Assembly (NCBI GenBank): GCA_007131045.1
Contig: SLRI01000470.1
Coordinates: forward strand, 1 to 19,224
Origin: Rhodospirillales bacterium
GTDB taxonomy: Bacteria > Pseudomonadota > Alphaproteobacteria > Geminicoccales > Geminicoccaceae
Length of the DNA stretch: 19,224 nucleotides
Reading direction: 5' to 3'
Part shown: in pieces, positions 6,980 through 15,264 of the stretch
Position numbering within the stretch: position 1 is the first letter of the stretch
Layout of the letters: every line of letters begins with the position of its first letter
The notes under the pieces: generated by a model
Told to the model about the DNA's origin: nothing
Database searches by the model: none
The model's input: only the letters and a program-made list of their open reading frames with translations
Program-made: the position numbers and the translations under genes

Positions 6980-8509
6980 ATGCATTGGCCTTGGCCCGAC
7001 GGTCTGCGGCCGAGCCAGCGCCTCCTGATCGCCGGCCTCACCGGTCTCGTCTTCCTCGCCACGTTCCAGGGCCTCTTGCACCTCGCGGCCTGGTTCGAGA
7101 GCGGTGCGCCGGTCAGCCTCTTCTTCCCGATCGCCGGGCTCTGCCTGCTCTTCGGCTTTCTCTTGGGCCCGGTCTATCTGCCGGTACCGATCATCGCCGT
7201 GCTCGCCGGCGATGCACTCCTCGCCTTCCGATTCGATCCGGACACCGCCCTGCACATCACTCGGCAGGCCGTGCTCTATGGCGGGGCGGGTGTGCTGCTG
7301 CGGATGAAGTACGGCCGCAACCCCGCAGCAACCAACTCGGCCCGGCTCGGCGCACTGCTCGTCGTGGCGCTGGTCGCTGTCAGCGTCAATCTGCTCGCCG
7401 CCTTGGCCACCTTCGCCTGGTCCGGCACGCTGGCGCCGGGCGATGTCGCGACCGTCGCCCTCGTCTTCTTCCTCGGCGATGCGAGCGGGCTCCTTTTGGT
7501 GGTCCCCCCGGCACTGCTGCTCGCCGGGCGCCTCTCGGAGCGACGCCGACAGAGCCAGTCGACCATGCGGCTCGGCCGGCGCGACTGGCTCTTTGTCGGC
7601 GGCCTGTTCGGCCTCGCCGCGACCTTCGTGCTCCTCGCCCTCTTCGCCTTCGAGGACGAGGTGGGCGTCGCCGCTGCCATGACCCCGGCGCTTCTGCCGA
7701 TCCTGATCGGCGCCATGCTGTTCGGCTATCCGGTGGCGGTCGGACTCTTCAGCCTGGCGGCGACACTGCTGCTCGCGACCAGCGCGGTAGTTGCCGATGC
7801 GCCGAGTGCCGTGGCCCTGCAGACGGTGCTGATCGCCTGCTGCATCGCCACGCTCACCCTAGGTGCCGCGACCGACGACCGGACCCGGCTGATTGCCAAG
7901 CTCGATGCTGCGGTCGCCGAACGCACCCGCGAGCTCGACGAGAAGAACGCCGCCCTCACCCACAGCAATGCCGAGCTGCGCGCGGTGGCCGTCACCGATC
8001 ACCTGACCGGCCTCGGCAATCGCCGCGCCTTCGAGGAGGAGCTCGAGCGGCGCCTGAACGGACCGTCGCCCGGCATCGGCCTGTTGTTGATCGACATCGA
8101 CCGCTTCAAGCGGATCAACGACACCCGCGGCCACGCCACCGGTGATCAGGCCTTGATCCACGTCGCGCGCCTGCTCCGCGCCGGGCTGCGGGACAGCGAC
8201 ATTCTGGCGCGGATCGGCGGCGAGGAATTCGCGGTGATCTGCACCACCGCCGATGCCGAGCAGCTGCGTGAGGTCGCCGAGCGGGTGCGCCGCGGGGTTC
8301 CGGCGGTTCCCTTGCGACCCTGCGAGGCGAGCCCGCCGATCGGCATCAGCGTCAGCGTGGGCGGGGCGCTTGCCGGCCCCGGCGACGACCTCGACAGCCT
8401 GATGCGGGCCGCCGATCACGCCCTTTATGCCGCCAAGCGCGCCGGCCGCAATCGCTCGCGGATCGCCTCGCCGCCCGACGAGCGGCAGGCGCCGGCCGCT
8501 TCAGGCTGA
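6980..8509 (+). CDS. Membrane-bound diguanylate cyclase (MASE1-GGDEF)
   Basis: Predicted to make cyclic di-GMP from two GTP at the inner membrane. From the ATG at 6980 the product is 509 aa. Residues about 12-290 hold a series of hydrophobic helices of MASE1 type (a sensor module with unknown ligand; the stretch SLFFPIAGLCLLFGF is typical). A short coiled linker (ERTRELDEKNAALTHSNAELRA) leads into a GGDEF domain starting DHLTGLGNRRAFEEEL. The active-site loop is GGEEF (413-417). An inhibitory I-site RDSD (404-407) sits exactly five residues before it, so product inhibition is expected. The metal-binding segment LLLIDIDRFKRINDTRGH is intact. No EAL domain. The start is uncertain: GTG at 6920 has AGGA upstream, and ATG 6857 or TTG 6809 are possible. 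I chose the ATG nearest the first helix. Its end overlaps the convergent BKACE gene by 9 bp. Confidence 0.9.
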   Translation: MHWPWPDGLRPSQRLLIAGLTGLVFLATFQGLLHLAAWFESGAPVSLFFPIAGLCLLFGFLLGPVYLPVPIIAVLAGDALLAFRFDPDTALHITRQAVLYGGAGVLLRMKYGRNPAATNSARLGALLVVALVAVSVNLLAALATFAWSGTLAPGDVATVALVFFLGDASGLLLVVPPALLLAGRLSERRRQSQSTMRLGRRDWLFVGGLFGLAATFVLLALFAFEDEVGVAAAMTPALLPILIGAMLFGYPVAVGLFSLAATLLLATSAVVADAPSAVALQTVLIACCIATLTLGAATDDRTRLIAKLDAAVAERTRELDEKNAALTHSNAELRAVAVTDHLTGLGNRRAFEEELERRLNGPSPGIGLLLIDIDRFKRINDTRGHATGDQALIHVARLLRAGLRDSDILARIGGEEFAVICTTADAEQLREVAERVRRGVPAVPLRPCEASPPIGISVSVGGALAGPGDDLDSLMRAADHALYAAKRAGRNRSRIASPPDERQAPAASG

Positions 8510-9316
8510 GCGCTGCCGCACCCGGCCGAGCCGGTCGACGAGTTCGGCGATCACCGCCACCCGCTCGGCGTTGTCCCGTGCCGGGCTTCCGTCGCCGTGC
8601 TGCAGCGAATTCTCGAAGCCGACCCGGAGGTCACCGCCCAGGGCCGCCGCGGTGGCGAGGCACGCCGTCTCCTCCCGGCCGAAGGCGCAGACCATCCAGA
8701 GATCGCCGGGCGAGTGCCGCTCGAGAAAGCCCAGAAGTGCGCGCGGCTCCACCACCTCGCCCGGTGCCAGATACCGGCCGAGCACGAAGAGCACGTGGCG
8801 AAGGGCCTCGGGCACCACCCCGGCCGCCCGCAGTTCGGCGAGCCGGTCCAGCTCTTCCGGGCGGTAGAGGATGAGCTGCGGTTCGATCCCCGATTCGACC
8901 AGCCAGGCGAAGAAGTCGCGCGCCGCACCATGCTCGCCGCCTTCCGGCACGAGTTCGCGCAGCGCCAGCGACACGCCGTCCGGGCGAACCGCGAGCCCCC
9001 TTACCGCCGCCATCTGCTCCGTCGCCGTATAGCGACCCACGGCTTCGGTCGTGACCTGCAGGAACAGCCCGTCGCCGACGGCGTCGCGCACCGCCGCGAT
9101 GTAGCGGGCGTAGATCATCGGATCGAGCGTGTGCGCCCCGGCCTCGTTCCGCGCGTGCAAATGAATGGCCGTGGCGCCGGCCGCCATGGAGGCAGCCGCG
9201 GTGGCTGCCACCTCGGCCGGGGTGATCGGCAATTGCGGATGATCGCCCCTGCCCTTCCGCGCCCCATTGGGCGCCACCATGATGCGACAGGGCCGATCGA
9301 GATCAGGGCGCCTCAA
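8501..9316 (-). CDS. BKACE family beta-keto acid cleavage enzyme (DUF849)
   Basis: Members of this zinc-dependent family condense a beta-keto acid with acetyl-CoA and cleave it to acetoacetate plus a new acyl-CoA; the founder (Kce) acts on 3-keto-5-aminohexanoate in lysine fermentation. Seen here: a first-strand segment RIMVAPNGA, the metal-binding HLHAR (H52 and H54), the TTEAVG region, and near the end RVGFENS with the conserved glutamate (about E235). I chose the TTG at 9316, whose TTGA overlaps the stop of the upstream aminotransferase. This gives 271 aa and keeps the first beta strand. The ATG at 9280 (259 aa) would cut that strand. Neither start has a strong ribosome site. The specific substrate cannot be read from the sequence. 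The neighbouring aminotransferase suggests a keto acid derived from an amino compound. The 3' end overlaps the cyclase gene by 9 bp. Confidence 0.82.
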   Translation of the reverse strand: MRRPDLDRPCRIMVAPNGARKGRGDHPQLPITPAEVAATAAASMAAGATAIHLHARNEAGAHTLDPMIYARYIAAVRDAVGDGLFLQVTTEAVGRYTATEQMAAVRGLAVRPDGVSLALRELVPEGGEHGAARDFFAWLVESGIEPQLILYRPEELDRLAELRAAGVVPEALRHVLFVLGRYLAPGEVVEPRALLGFLERHSPGDLWMVCAFGREETACLATAAALGGDLRVGFENSLQHGDGSPARDNAERVAVIAELVDRLGRVRQRSA

Positions 9317-10647
9317 CCGCCGAGCGACCCGATCGCCTGGTCCACCGCGCGGCCGAGCTTTTCGGTGATCAGGGCCACGTGGCTGTCGTCGATGATGAAG
9401 GGCGGGGCCAGGAGAATGTGGTCGCCCTGCCTGCCGTCGATGGTGCCGCCCATGGGATAGCACATCAGCCCTTCGGCCATGGCGGCCTTCTTGACCCGGG
9501 CGTTGAGCGCCAGGGCCGGATCGAACGGTGCCTTGGTCGCCCGGTCCTGGACCAGCTCGAGGCCGCGGAACAGGCCGCGGCCGCGGATCTCGCCGACGTG
9601 GCGATGGTTGCCGAAGCGCTCGGTCAGGCTGGCCTCCAGGCGCTCGCCCATCGTCACGACCCGCTCGAGCAGGCCCTCGTCCTCGATCGCCTGCTGCACG
9701 GCGAGGCCGGCGGCCGAGGCCGTCGGGTGGCCCATATAGGTGTGGCCATGCTGGAAGAAGCCCGAGCCGTCCCGGATCGCGGCCACGATCTTCTCGTGCA
9801 CCAGGGTCGCGCCGATCGGCTGATAGCCGGCACCCAGGCCCTTGGCGACGCAGATCAGGTCCGGCGCCACCCCTTCCTGCTCCGAGGCGAAGAGCGTCCC
9901 GGTGCGGCCCATGCCGCACATCACCTCGTCGAGGATCAAGAGGATGCCGTGGCGGTCGAGAACCTCGCGGATTGCCCGGAAGTAGCCCGGGACCGGCGGC
10001 ACGGCACCCATCGTGGCCCCCACCACCGGCTCGGCGATGAAGGCGATCACGGTCTCGGGGCCCACCTGCTCCAGATGCGCCTCGAGCTCGGCCGCGAGCC
10101 TCTGGCCGAACGCCTCCTCGCTCTCGTCGCTGGTCTTCTCGCGATAGGGGTAGCAAGGGGTCAGGTGATCGACGTCGATCAGGATCGGCTCGAACTGCTT
10201 TCGGCGCCACTGGTTGCCGCCGACCGCCAAGGCACCGAGCGTGTTGCCGTGATAGCTCTGCCGGCGGGCGACGAAGCGGCGGCGCTCGGGCTGGCCGATC
10301 TCGAGGTAGTACTGCCGGGCCATCTTCAGCGCCGCTTCGACCGCCTCCGAGCCGCCCGAGACGAAATAGACCTTGTCCATCCCGGCGGGGGCCTTGGCGA
10401 TCAGCTTCTCGGCCAGAGCCTCGGTGGGCTCGCTGGTGAAGAAGCCGGTATGCGCATAGGCCAGCCTGTCGACCTGATCCTTGATCGCCTGGGTTACCGC
10501 CGGGTGGCTGTGGCCGAGGCAGGAGACGGCAGCCCCGCCCGAGGCGTCGAGATAGCGCCGGCCCTCGCTGTCGACGACGTAGACGCCGTCACCCCGGGCG
10601 GCGGTCGGGTAGGTCTGGCGGAGATGGCGATAGAAGACCCGACTCAA
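9313..10647 (-). CDS. Class III (omega) aminotransferase, aspartate aminotransferase-like family
   Basis: PLP-dependent transaminase of fold type I, class III. The product is 444 aa. Conserved features: the phosphate-binding turn VSGGSEAVEAALKMAR (about 97-111), SYHGNT, the cofactor aspartate D240 in LILDEVMCGMGRTG, and the Schiff-base lysine K269 in LICVAKGLGAGYQPIGAT. The start is a TTG at 10647 with AGGGAG 7 bp upstream, which reads LSRVFYRHLRQTYP, a common N-terminus in this group. The family accepts omega-amino acids, beta-amino acids and amines, and I cannot tell the donor from the sequence. It lies 30 bp after the lipoprotein gene and is directly followed by (and overlaps) the BKACE gene, so the two probably act on the same compound. 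Confidence 0.9.
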   Translation of the reverse strand: MSRVFYRHLRQTYPTAARGDGVYVVDSEGRRYLDASGGAAVSCLGHSHPAVTQAIKDQVDRLAYAHTGFFTSEPTEALAEKLIAKAPAGMDKVYFVSGGSEAVEAALKMARQYYLEIGQPERRRFVARRQSYHGNTLGALAVGGNQWRRKQFEPILIDVDHLTPCYPYREKTSDESEEAFGQRLAAELEAHLEQVGPETVIAFIAEPVVGATMGAVPPVPGYFRAIREVLDRHGILLILDEVMCGMGRTGTLFASEQEGVAPDLICVAKGLGAGYQPIGATLVHEKIVAAIRDGSGFFQHGHTYMGHPTASAAGLAVQQAIEDEGLLERVVTMGERLEASLTERFGNHRHVGEIRGRGLFRGLELVQDRATKAPFDPALALNARVKKAAMAEGLMCYPMGGTIDGRQGDHILLAPPFIIDDSHVALITEKLGRAVDQAIGSLGG

Positions 10648-10677
10648 GACGCTTCTCCCTGCCGCCTGCGCTGTCGT

Positions 10678-11253
10678 CTAGAGCAGGTAGGCGTTCAGAT
10701 GCTGCTGGATGGCCTCGGTGAGCTCGTCGTCGAACTGCGCCAAGAGATCGCCGATCAGCCGGTTGGCCTCGGCGTCGCGGGCCATCACCGAGGTGTTGCG
10801 CAAAATCGGCCGGCGGCGCTGGACCTCCGCCTGAACGAAGGACTGCTCGAGCCCGTCCGCGCCCATCACCGCGAGGCGCACGCGGATCAGCGCATCGAGC
10901 ACCCGGTCGGGGGCGCGGGTGATGGCCTCCCGCGCCGTGCCTTCGAGCTCGATCGGCTGCTCGAGCACCCGGGCCTCGTCGATGGTCACCTGCAGCCAGC
11001 CCTCGCCCATGCCGGTCCTGAGCCGGTCGTCGAGGAACTCCTTGCTGGCCTCGACCAGCCACTCGCTGCGCATCCGGTCGCGAAACCCGGTCGCCCCCGG
11101 CAGCGTGCTCGCATCCTCGATCGCGAGCTCGGCCAAGGTGAACATCAAGGGCGGCTTGGTGCTGGTGGTCTCGATCGGCTCGCGCAGCTCCGGTGCGGTG
11201 CAGGCGACCAGAGCGAACAGGGTGAGGACCGCGAGAAGGGGCTTGGCGCTCAA
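10678..11253 (-). CDS. Putative outer-membrane lipoprotein of unknown function
   Basis: A 191-aa product with a clear lipoprotein signal: MSAKPLLAVLTLFALVAC, where ALVAC is a lipobox and Cys18 would be lipidated. The mature part is charged, rich in Glu, Arg and Leu, predicted mostly helical/sheet mixed, and ends DELTEAIQQHLNAYLL. I recognise no named domain; similar small lipoproteins occur next to hslO/arg genes in related bacteria, but that is from memory. The start is a TTG that forms TTGA with the stop of hslO, with GAGGA 10 bp upstream, so translation is probably coupled. Function unknown; the position after hslO might hint at an envelope role but does not show one. Confidence 0.82.
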   Translation of the reverse strand: MSAKPLLAVLTLFALVACTAPELREPIETTSTKPPLMFTLAELAIEDASTLPGATGFRDRMRSEWLVEASKEFLDDRLRTGMGEGWLQVTIDEARVLEQPIELEGTAREAITRAPDRVLDALIRVRLAVMGADGLEQSFVQAEVQRRRPILRNTSVMARDAEANRLIGDLLAQFDDELTEAIQQHLNAYLL

Positions 11254-12161
11254 TGGAGGGGATCCTCGAAGAGGGTGGCGATATCGTCCATGGTGAAGCG
11301 ATAGACGCGGCTGCAGAACTCACAAGTGACCACGACCTTGCCAGTTTCGTCGACCATCGCCAAGACCTCGTCGCGCTCGAAGCGTTGCAGCATCTCGGCG
11401 ACCCGGCCGTCGTCGCAGGAGCAGCCGAAGGTGAGGTCGAGCGAATCGAACACCCGGACCCCGTCCTCGTGGAACAGCCGAAAGAGCAGCGTGTCGGGGC
11501 CGAGTCCGGGATCGAGCAGCTCGGCGTCGGTCAGCGTCCCGAGCAGCAGCATGGTCCGCCGCCAGTCGTCCTCGCGCTCGGCCGCGCTCACCGCACCTTC
11601 GCCCGGCATCGCCTGGACGATCACCGCCGCCGCCCGCCAAGTCCCGGCCTCTTCGTCGAAGCCCACCGCCGAGCGAATCCCGGTCGGCACCTGCTCGGAC
11701 TGGTGGAAATAGGCGAGCATGCTGTCCTGCAGCGAGCGCCCGTCGAGCTGGACGATGCCCTGATAGGTCTCGCCGCCCGCGGCCGCCTGATCGACGGTGA
11801 GCGCCATCAGCCCCTCGCCGACGAGCTCGCCGAAGCCCGAGCCCTCGCCGATCGCCGCCGCATCGAAGCTGGCATAGCCGCGCATCTGCCCATCATTGGT
11901 GACATCGGCCACCATCAGGCGGACGGGGCCCTCACCCCTGATCTGCAGGGAGAACCGACCGGCGAACTTGAGCCCGCCGGCGAGTCCGCCGGCCAGCACC
12001 AGAAGCTCGCCCAGAAGGTCGGAGACGGGCCGCGGGTAGGCGTGCGCCTTCAACACCGTGTCGACGGCCTCGCCGAGGCGGACCAGCCGGCCGCGGAGTT
12101 GGGAGGTCTCGAGCTGGAACGGCCGCAGCACATCGAGACGGGACGGTTGCAACAAGCTCAT
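11250..12161 (-). CDS. hslO: Hsp33 redox-regulated chaperone
   Basis: Cytoplasmic holdase that is switched on by oxidation of four zinc-binding cysteines and protects unfolding proteins during oxidative stress. The product is 303 aa, near the usual ~290. The C-terminal redox switch is complete: CSC (247-249), a 30-residue spacer, then CEFC (280-283). The N-terminal part begins FQLETSQLRGRLVRLGEAVDTVLKAH, as in alphaproteobacterial members. It starts 9 bp after the argF stop and overlaps the lipoprotein start by 4 bp. There is no clear ribosome site before the ATG at 12161, consistent with coupling to argF. The pairing argF-hslO is a known neighbourhood in alphaproteobacteria. Confidence 0.96.
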   Translation of the reverse strand: MSLLQPSRLDVLRPFQLETSQLRGRLVRLGEAVDTVLKAHAYPRPVSDLLGELLVLAGGLAGGLKFAGRFSLQIRGEGPVRLMVADVTNDGQMRGYASFDAAAIGEGSGFGELVGEGLMALTVDQAAAGGETYQGIVQLDGRSLQDSMLAYFHQSEQVPTGIRSAVGFDEEAGTWRAAAVIVQAMPGEGAVSAAEREDDWRRTMLLLGTLTDAELLDPGLGPDTLLFRLFHEDGVRVFDSLDLTFGCSCDDGRVAEMLQRFERDEVLAMVDETGKVVVTCEFCSRVYRFTMDDIATLFEDPLH

Positions 12162-12170
12162 GGCCAGAGG

Positions 12171-13076
12171 TTAGCCGCCGAGGCACCAGGCGAGAATGGC
12201 TTTTTGCACGTGCAGCCGATTCTCCGCCTCGTCGAAGACCACGCTCGACGGCCCGTCGATCACCTCGGCGGTCACCTCCTCGCCGCGATGCGCCGGCAGG
12301 CAGTGCATGAAGATCGCCCCCGGGAGCGCCGCCGCCATCAGCGACCGGTCGACGGTGAAGGGCTCGAGCAGCCGGTGGCGGCGCTCGGCGTCGGCGTCGC
12401 CCATCGAGACCCGGGTGTCGGTGATCACCGCGTCGGCCCCGGCGACTGCGGCATAGGCGTCGTGGGTGACCTCGATCCGGCCCTGATGCGCCCTGGCCCA
12501 GGCCAGCGCCTCGGCATCCGGCGGCAATTCGGGCGGGCAGGCGATGGCGAGCTCGAAATCGAAGCGCACGGCCGCATGGATGAACGAGGTCACCACGTTG
12601 TTGCCGTCGCCGGACCAGGCCAGCCGCTTGCCGCGGATCGGCCCCTTGTGCTCCTCGAAGGTCAGGACGTCGGCCATGATCTGGCAGGGGTGGGAGCTGT
12701 CGGTGAGGCCGTTGATCACCGGCACCGTGGCGTGGCGGGCCAGCTCCAGGAGCTTGCTGTGCGCGTCGGTCCTGATCATGATGGCGTCGACGTAGCGCGA
12801 GAGAACGGCCGCCGTGTCGGCCACCGTCTCGCCGCGGCCGAGCTGCATCTCCTTGCCGTGCATGACGATGCTCCGGCCGCCCAGATCACCCACCCCGACC
12901 TCGAAGGAGACCCGTGTGCGGGTCGAGGGCTTCTCGAAGATCAGCGCCACGGTCTTGCCTTCGAGCGGCCGATCGCTGAGCTCGCCCGCCTTCATCGCCC
13001 CGGCCTCGGCGATGATGCCGCGCAACTCGGCCGCGTCGATCTCGGCGAGATCGAGAAAATGCCGGCCAGCGGTCAC
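12171..13076 (-). CDS. argF: Ornithine carbamoyltransferase
   Basis: Makes citrulline from ornithine and carbamoyl phosphate in arginine synthesis. The product is 301 aa. The carbamoyl phosphate site STRTR is at 51-55 (in FEKPSTRTRVSFE), HPCQ at 129-132, the ornithine-binding DTRVSMG at 220-226, and HCLP at 258-261. I chose the GTG at 13076: GGGAG lies 8 bp upstream, it forms a GTGA overlap with the argD stop, and it gives the normal length. The open frame continues far upstream but only as an antisense-like shadow of argD in another frame. The gene lies directly after argD, which provides ornithine precursor, so the two form the core of an arginine operon. Confidence 0.97.
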   Translation of the reverse strand: MTAGRHFLDLAEIDAAELRGIIAEAGAMKAGELSDRPLEGKTVALIFEKPSTRTRVSFEVGVGDLGGRSIVMHGKEMQLGRGETVADTAAVLSRYVDAIMIRTDAHSKLLELARHATVPVINGLTDSSHPCQIMADVLTFEEHKGPIRGKRLAWSGDGNNVVTSFIHAAVRFDFELAIACPPELPPDAEALAWARAHQGRIEVTHDAYAAVAGADAVITDTRVSMGDADAERRHRLLEPFTVDRSLMAAALPGAIFMHCLPAHRGEEVTAEVIDGPSSVVFDEAENRLHVQKAILAWCLGG

Positions 13077-14260
13077 GCCGCCCGCTCCCGGCAGCAGGTC
13101 TCGATGGTCTCGAGCGCCTGGTCGATCTCGGCCTCGCTCACCGTCAAGGGCGGCAGGAGGCGGACGATGTTGTCGCCGGCCGGCACGGTCAGGAGACCGG
13201 CGGCACGCAGCGCCGCCGCCAGCTCGAGATTGCTGCCGCGCGGCTTGAGCCCGACCATCAGGCCGGTGCCGCGGACCAGCTCGAAGGTCTCGCCGTGCCG
13301 GGCGACGAGGGCCTCGGCGCGCTCGCGCAGGTAGTCGCCGCGGGCCCTGACGGTGTCCAGAAAGCCCGCCTCCAGCATCACGTCGAGCACCGCGCTCGCG
13401 ACCGCCGAGGCCAGGGGATTGCCGCCGAACGTCGAGCCGTGGGTCGAGGTCGTCATGCCCGAGGCGGCCCGGGCGGTGGCGAGGCAGGCGCCGATCGGAA
13501 AACCGCCGCCGAGGCCCTTGGCGAGGCCCATGATGTCCGGGGTCACGCCGAAATGCTGGTGGGCGAAGAGCTGGCCGGTGCGGCCCATGCCGCACTGCAC
13601 CTCGTCGAAGATCAAGAGGATGTCGTGCCGGTCGCAGAGCTCGCGCAGGCCCTCGAGGCAGACCCGGGGCAACGGGCGGATGCCGCCCTCGCCCTGGATC
13701 GGCTCGATCAGGATGCCGGCGGTGGCCTCGGTGACGGCGGCCTCGAGCGCTTCGTGATCGCCGAACGGCACCTGATCGAAGCCGTCGAGCAAGGGCGCGA
13801 AGCCTTCGATCAGCCGTGTGCCGCCGGCGGCCGAAATGGTCGCCATGGTTCGGCCGTGAAAGGCGCCCTCGAAGGTGATGATCCGGTTGCGCTCGGGCTG
13901 GCCGCGGTGGAAGTGGAAGCGCCGGGCCATCTTGATGCAGGCCTCCATCGCCTCGGCCCCGGAATTGCACAAGAAGACCGTCTCGGCGAAGGAGTTGGCG
14001 ACAAGCCGATCGGCGAGCCGCTCGAGCTCGCCGATGCGAAAGAGGTTGGAGACGTGCCAGAGCTTGGCCGCCTGGTCCTGCAGGGTCTTGACCAGATGCG
14101 GGTGGCAGTGGCCGAGGCCGTTCACCGCGATGCCGCTGGTGAAATCGAGGAAGCGGCGGCCGTCGGTGGTCCAGAGCCAGCTGCCCAGGCCGCGCTCGAA
14201 GACGAGGTCGATCCGGTTGTAGATCGGCAAAAGCGACGGAATGGCGGCGTTCGGGCTCAT
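13073..14260 (-). CDS. argD: Acetylornithine aminotransferase
   Basis: PLP enzyme converting N-acetylglutamate semialdehyde to N-acetylornithine; relatives also serve in lysine synthesis (succinyl-diaminopimelate). The product is 395 aa, the family norm. Features: LCNSGAEAMEACIKMARRFH (about 97-116), FHGRTMATISA, IEPIQGEGG (185-193), IFDEVQCGMGRTG with D219, and the Schiff-base lysine K248 in GLAKGLGGGFPIGA. The start ATG at 14260 fits the family, though no strong ribosome site is visible. It is the first gene of the tightly packed argD-argF-hslO run. The permease gene ends 81 bp upstream, so the arginine genes may have their own promoter in 14261-14341. Confidence 0.96.
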   Translation of the reverse strand: MSPNAAIPSLLPIYNRIDLVFERGLGSWLWTTDGRRFLDFTSGIAVNGLGHCHPHLVKTLQDQAAKLWHVSNLFRIGELERLADRLVANSFAETVFLCNSGAEAMEACIKMARRFHFHRGQPERNRIITFEGAFHGRTMATISAAGGTRLIEGFAPLLDGFDQVPFGDHEALEAAVTEATAGILIEPIQGEGGIRPLPRVCLEGLRELCDRHDILLIFDEVQCGMGRTGQLFAHQHFGVTPDIMGLAKGLGGGFPIGACLATARAASGMTTSTHGSTFGGNPLASAVASAVLDVMLEAGFLDTVRARGDYLRERAEALVARHGETFELVRGTGLMVGLKPRGSNLELAAALRAAGLLTVPAGDNIVRLLPPLTVSEAEIDQALETIETCCRERAA

Positions 14261-14341
14261 GGTTGCGGGATCCGGTTCGAGGTGGTGCGGTAGATGAAGG
14301 ATGCGGCCGATCCCGTCAACGCGACAGGATTGGTACCACCA

Positions 14342-15190
14342 TCAGGCCTTGAGCTTGTAACCTAGGCGGACCAATCGCAGCGCAAAGAACCAAAGTGCGG
14401 CATTCACCAGGGCCAGAAACACCGCCCCGGCCAGGATATGGCCGTCGGAATGCCCGGTGAAGCCGTAGCGCACGCCGTCGATCAGGTGGAAGAAGGGGTT
14501 GGCCAGCGCCACCCCGTGGAACATCTCGGGCAGCCGCTCGATCGAGTAGAAGGTGCCGGAGAGGAAGGAGAGCGGGGTGACGACGAAGTTGGTCACGGCT
14601 GCCATGTGGTCGAACTTCTCGGCCCAGAGTGCGGCGAGAAAGCCGAGGATCGAGAGCAAGAGCGAGGCCATCACGCCGAAATAGAGAATGGCCCAGAGAT
14701 GGTCGGGAGTCATGTCGGCAAACGGAATCATGCCGAGCCAGACGACGGCCCCGACCAGGATGCCGCGAGTGACCCCGCCCATCACGACGCCGAACAGCAG
14801 CTCGCCCGAGGACAAGGGCGGCATCAGGTAATCGACGATATTGCCCTGCACCTTGGCGATCATGATCGAGGACGAGGTGTTGGCAAACGCGTTCTGGATG
14901 ATCGCCATGACGATCAGGCCGGGGGCGAGGAAGTCGATGAACGCGACACCGGCGACGGCCGGCCGGTCGGCGCCCAGCGCCAGGCTGAAGATGGCGAGAA
15001 AGACCAGGGTGGTGATCACCGGGGCCAGGACCGTCTGGGTGATCACCTTGAGGAACCGGCGCACCTCCTTGACGTAGAGCGTCCAGAGCCCGACGACGTT
15101 GATGTCGCCGAACGTGCCGAAGGTGGAGGTGCCGGGGCCGACCGCGAGGTGCTCGACCGCCTCCGGTGGATTGCGCAGCTCGATCGTCAA
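14342..15190 (-). CDS. ABC-2 type transporter permease
   Basis: Integral inner-membrane subunit of an ABC exporter of the YadH/NodJ-like ABC-2 group. With the TTG at 15190 the product is 282 aa, close to the family size; an ATG at 15319 would add 43 arginine-rich, unlikely residues. About six hydrophobic helices are visible, starting near TQTVLAPVITTLVFLAIFSL. The family signature region is LPEMFHGVALANPFFHLIDG, followed by a last helix and a short basic tail. Substrate unknown; relatives export polysaccharides, lipids or drugs. The partner ATPase gene is neither directly upstream (rpsD is divergent there) nor downstream (argD), which is unusual. The ribosome site is weak. It may be transcribed with the arginine genes, 81 bp downstream. 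Confidence 0.88.
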   Translation of the reverse strand: MTIELRNPPEAVEHLAVGPGTSTFGTFGDINVVGLWTLYVKEVRRFLKVITQTVLAPVITTLVFLAIFSLALGADRPAVAGVAFIDFLAPGLIVMAIIQNAFANTSSSIMIAKVQGNIVDYLMPPLSSGELLFGVVMGGVTRGILVGAVVWLGMIPFADMTPDHLWAILYFGVMASLLLSILGFLAALWAEKFDHMAAVTNFVVTPLSFLSGTFYSIERLPEMFHGVALANPFFHLIDGVRYGFTGHSDGHILAGAVFLALVNAALWFFALRLVRLGYKLKA

Positions 15191-15264
15191 GATTGCTGTC
15201 CGAAGGTCGCGTGAGCGGCGAGATTTAGGCCAGCGCCGCCGCAAAGTCGAGAGTGGCACGCCGG

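Noticed and set aside
9379..11304. 641-residue + strand open frame
   Set aside because: It is antisense to the aminotransferase and lipoprotein genes, with no recognisable domain and a composition typical of reverse frames.
11253..13334. 693-residue + strand open frame
   Set aside because: It is antisense to hslO, argF and part of argD, all of which have clear motifs.
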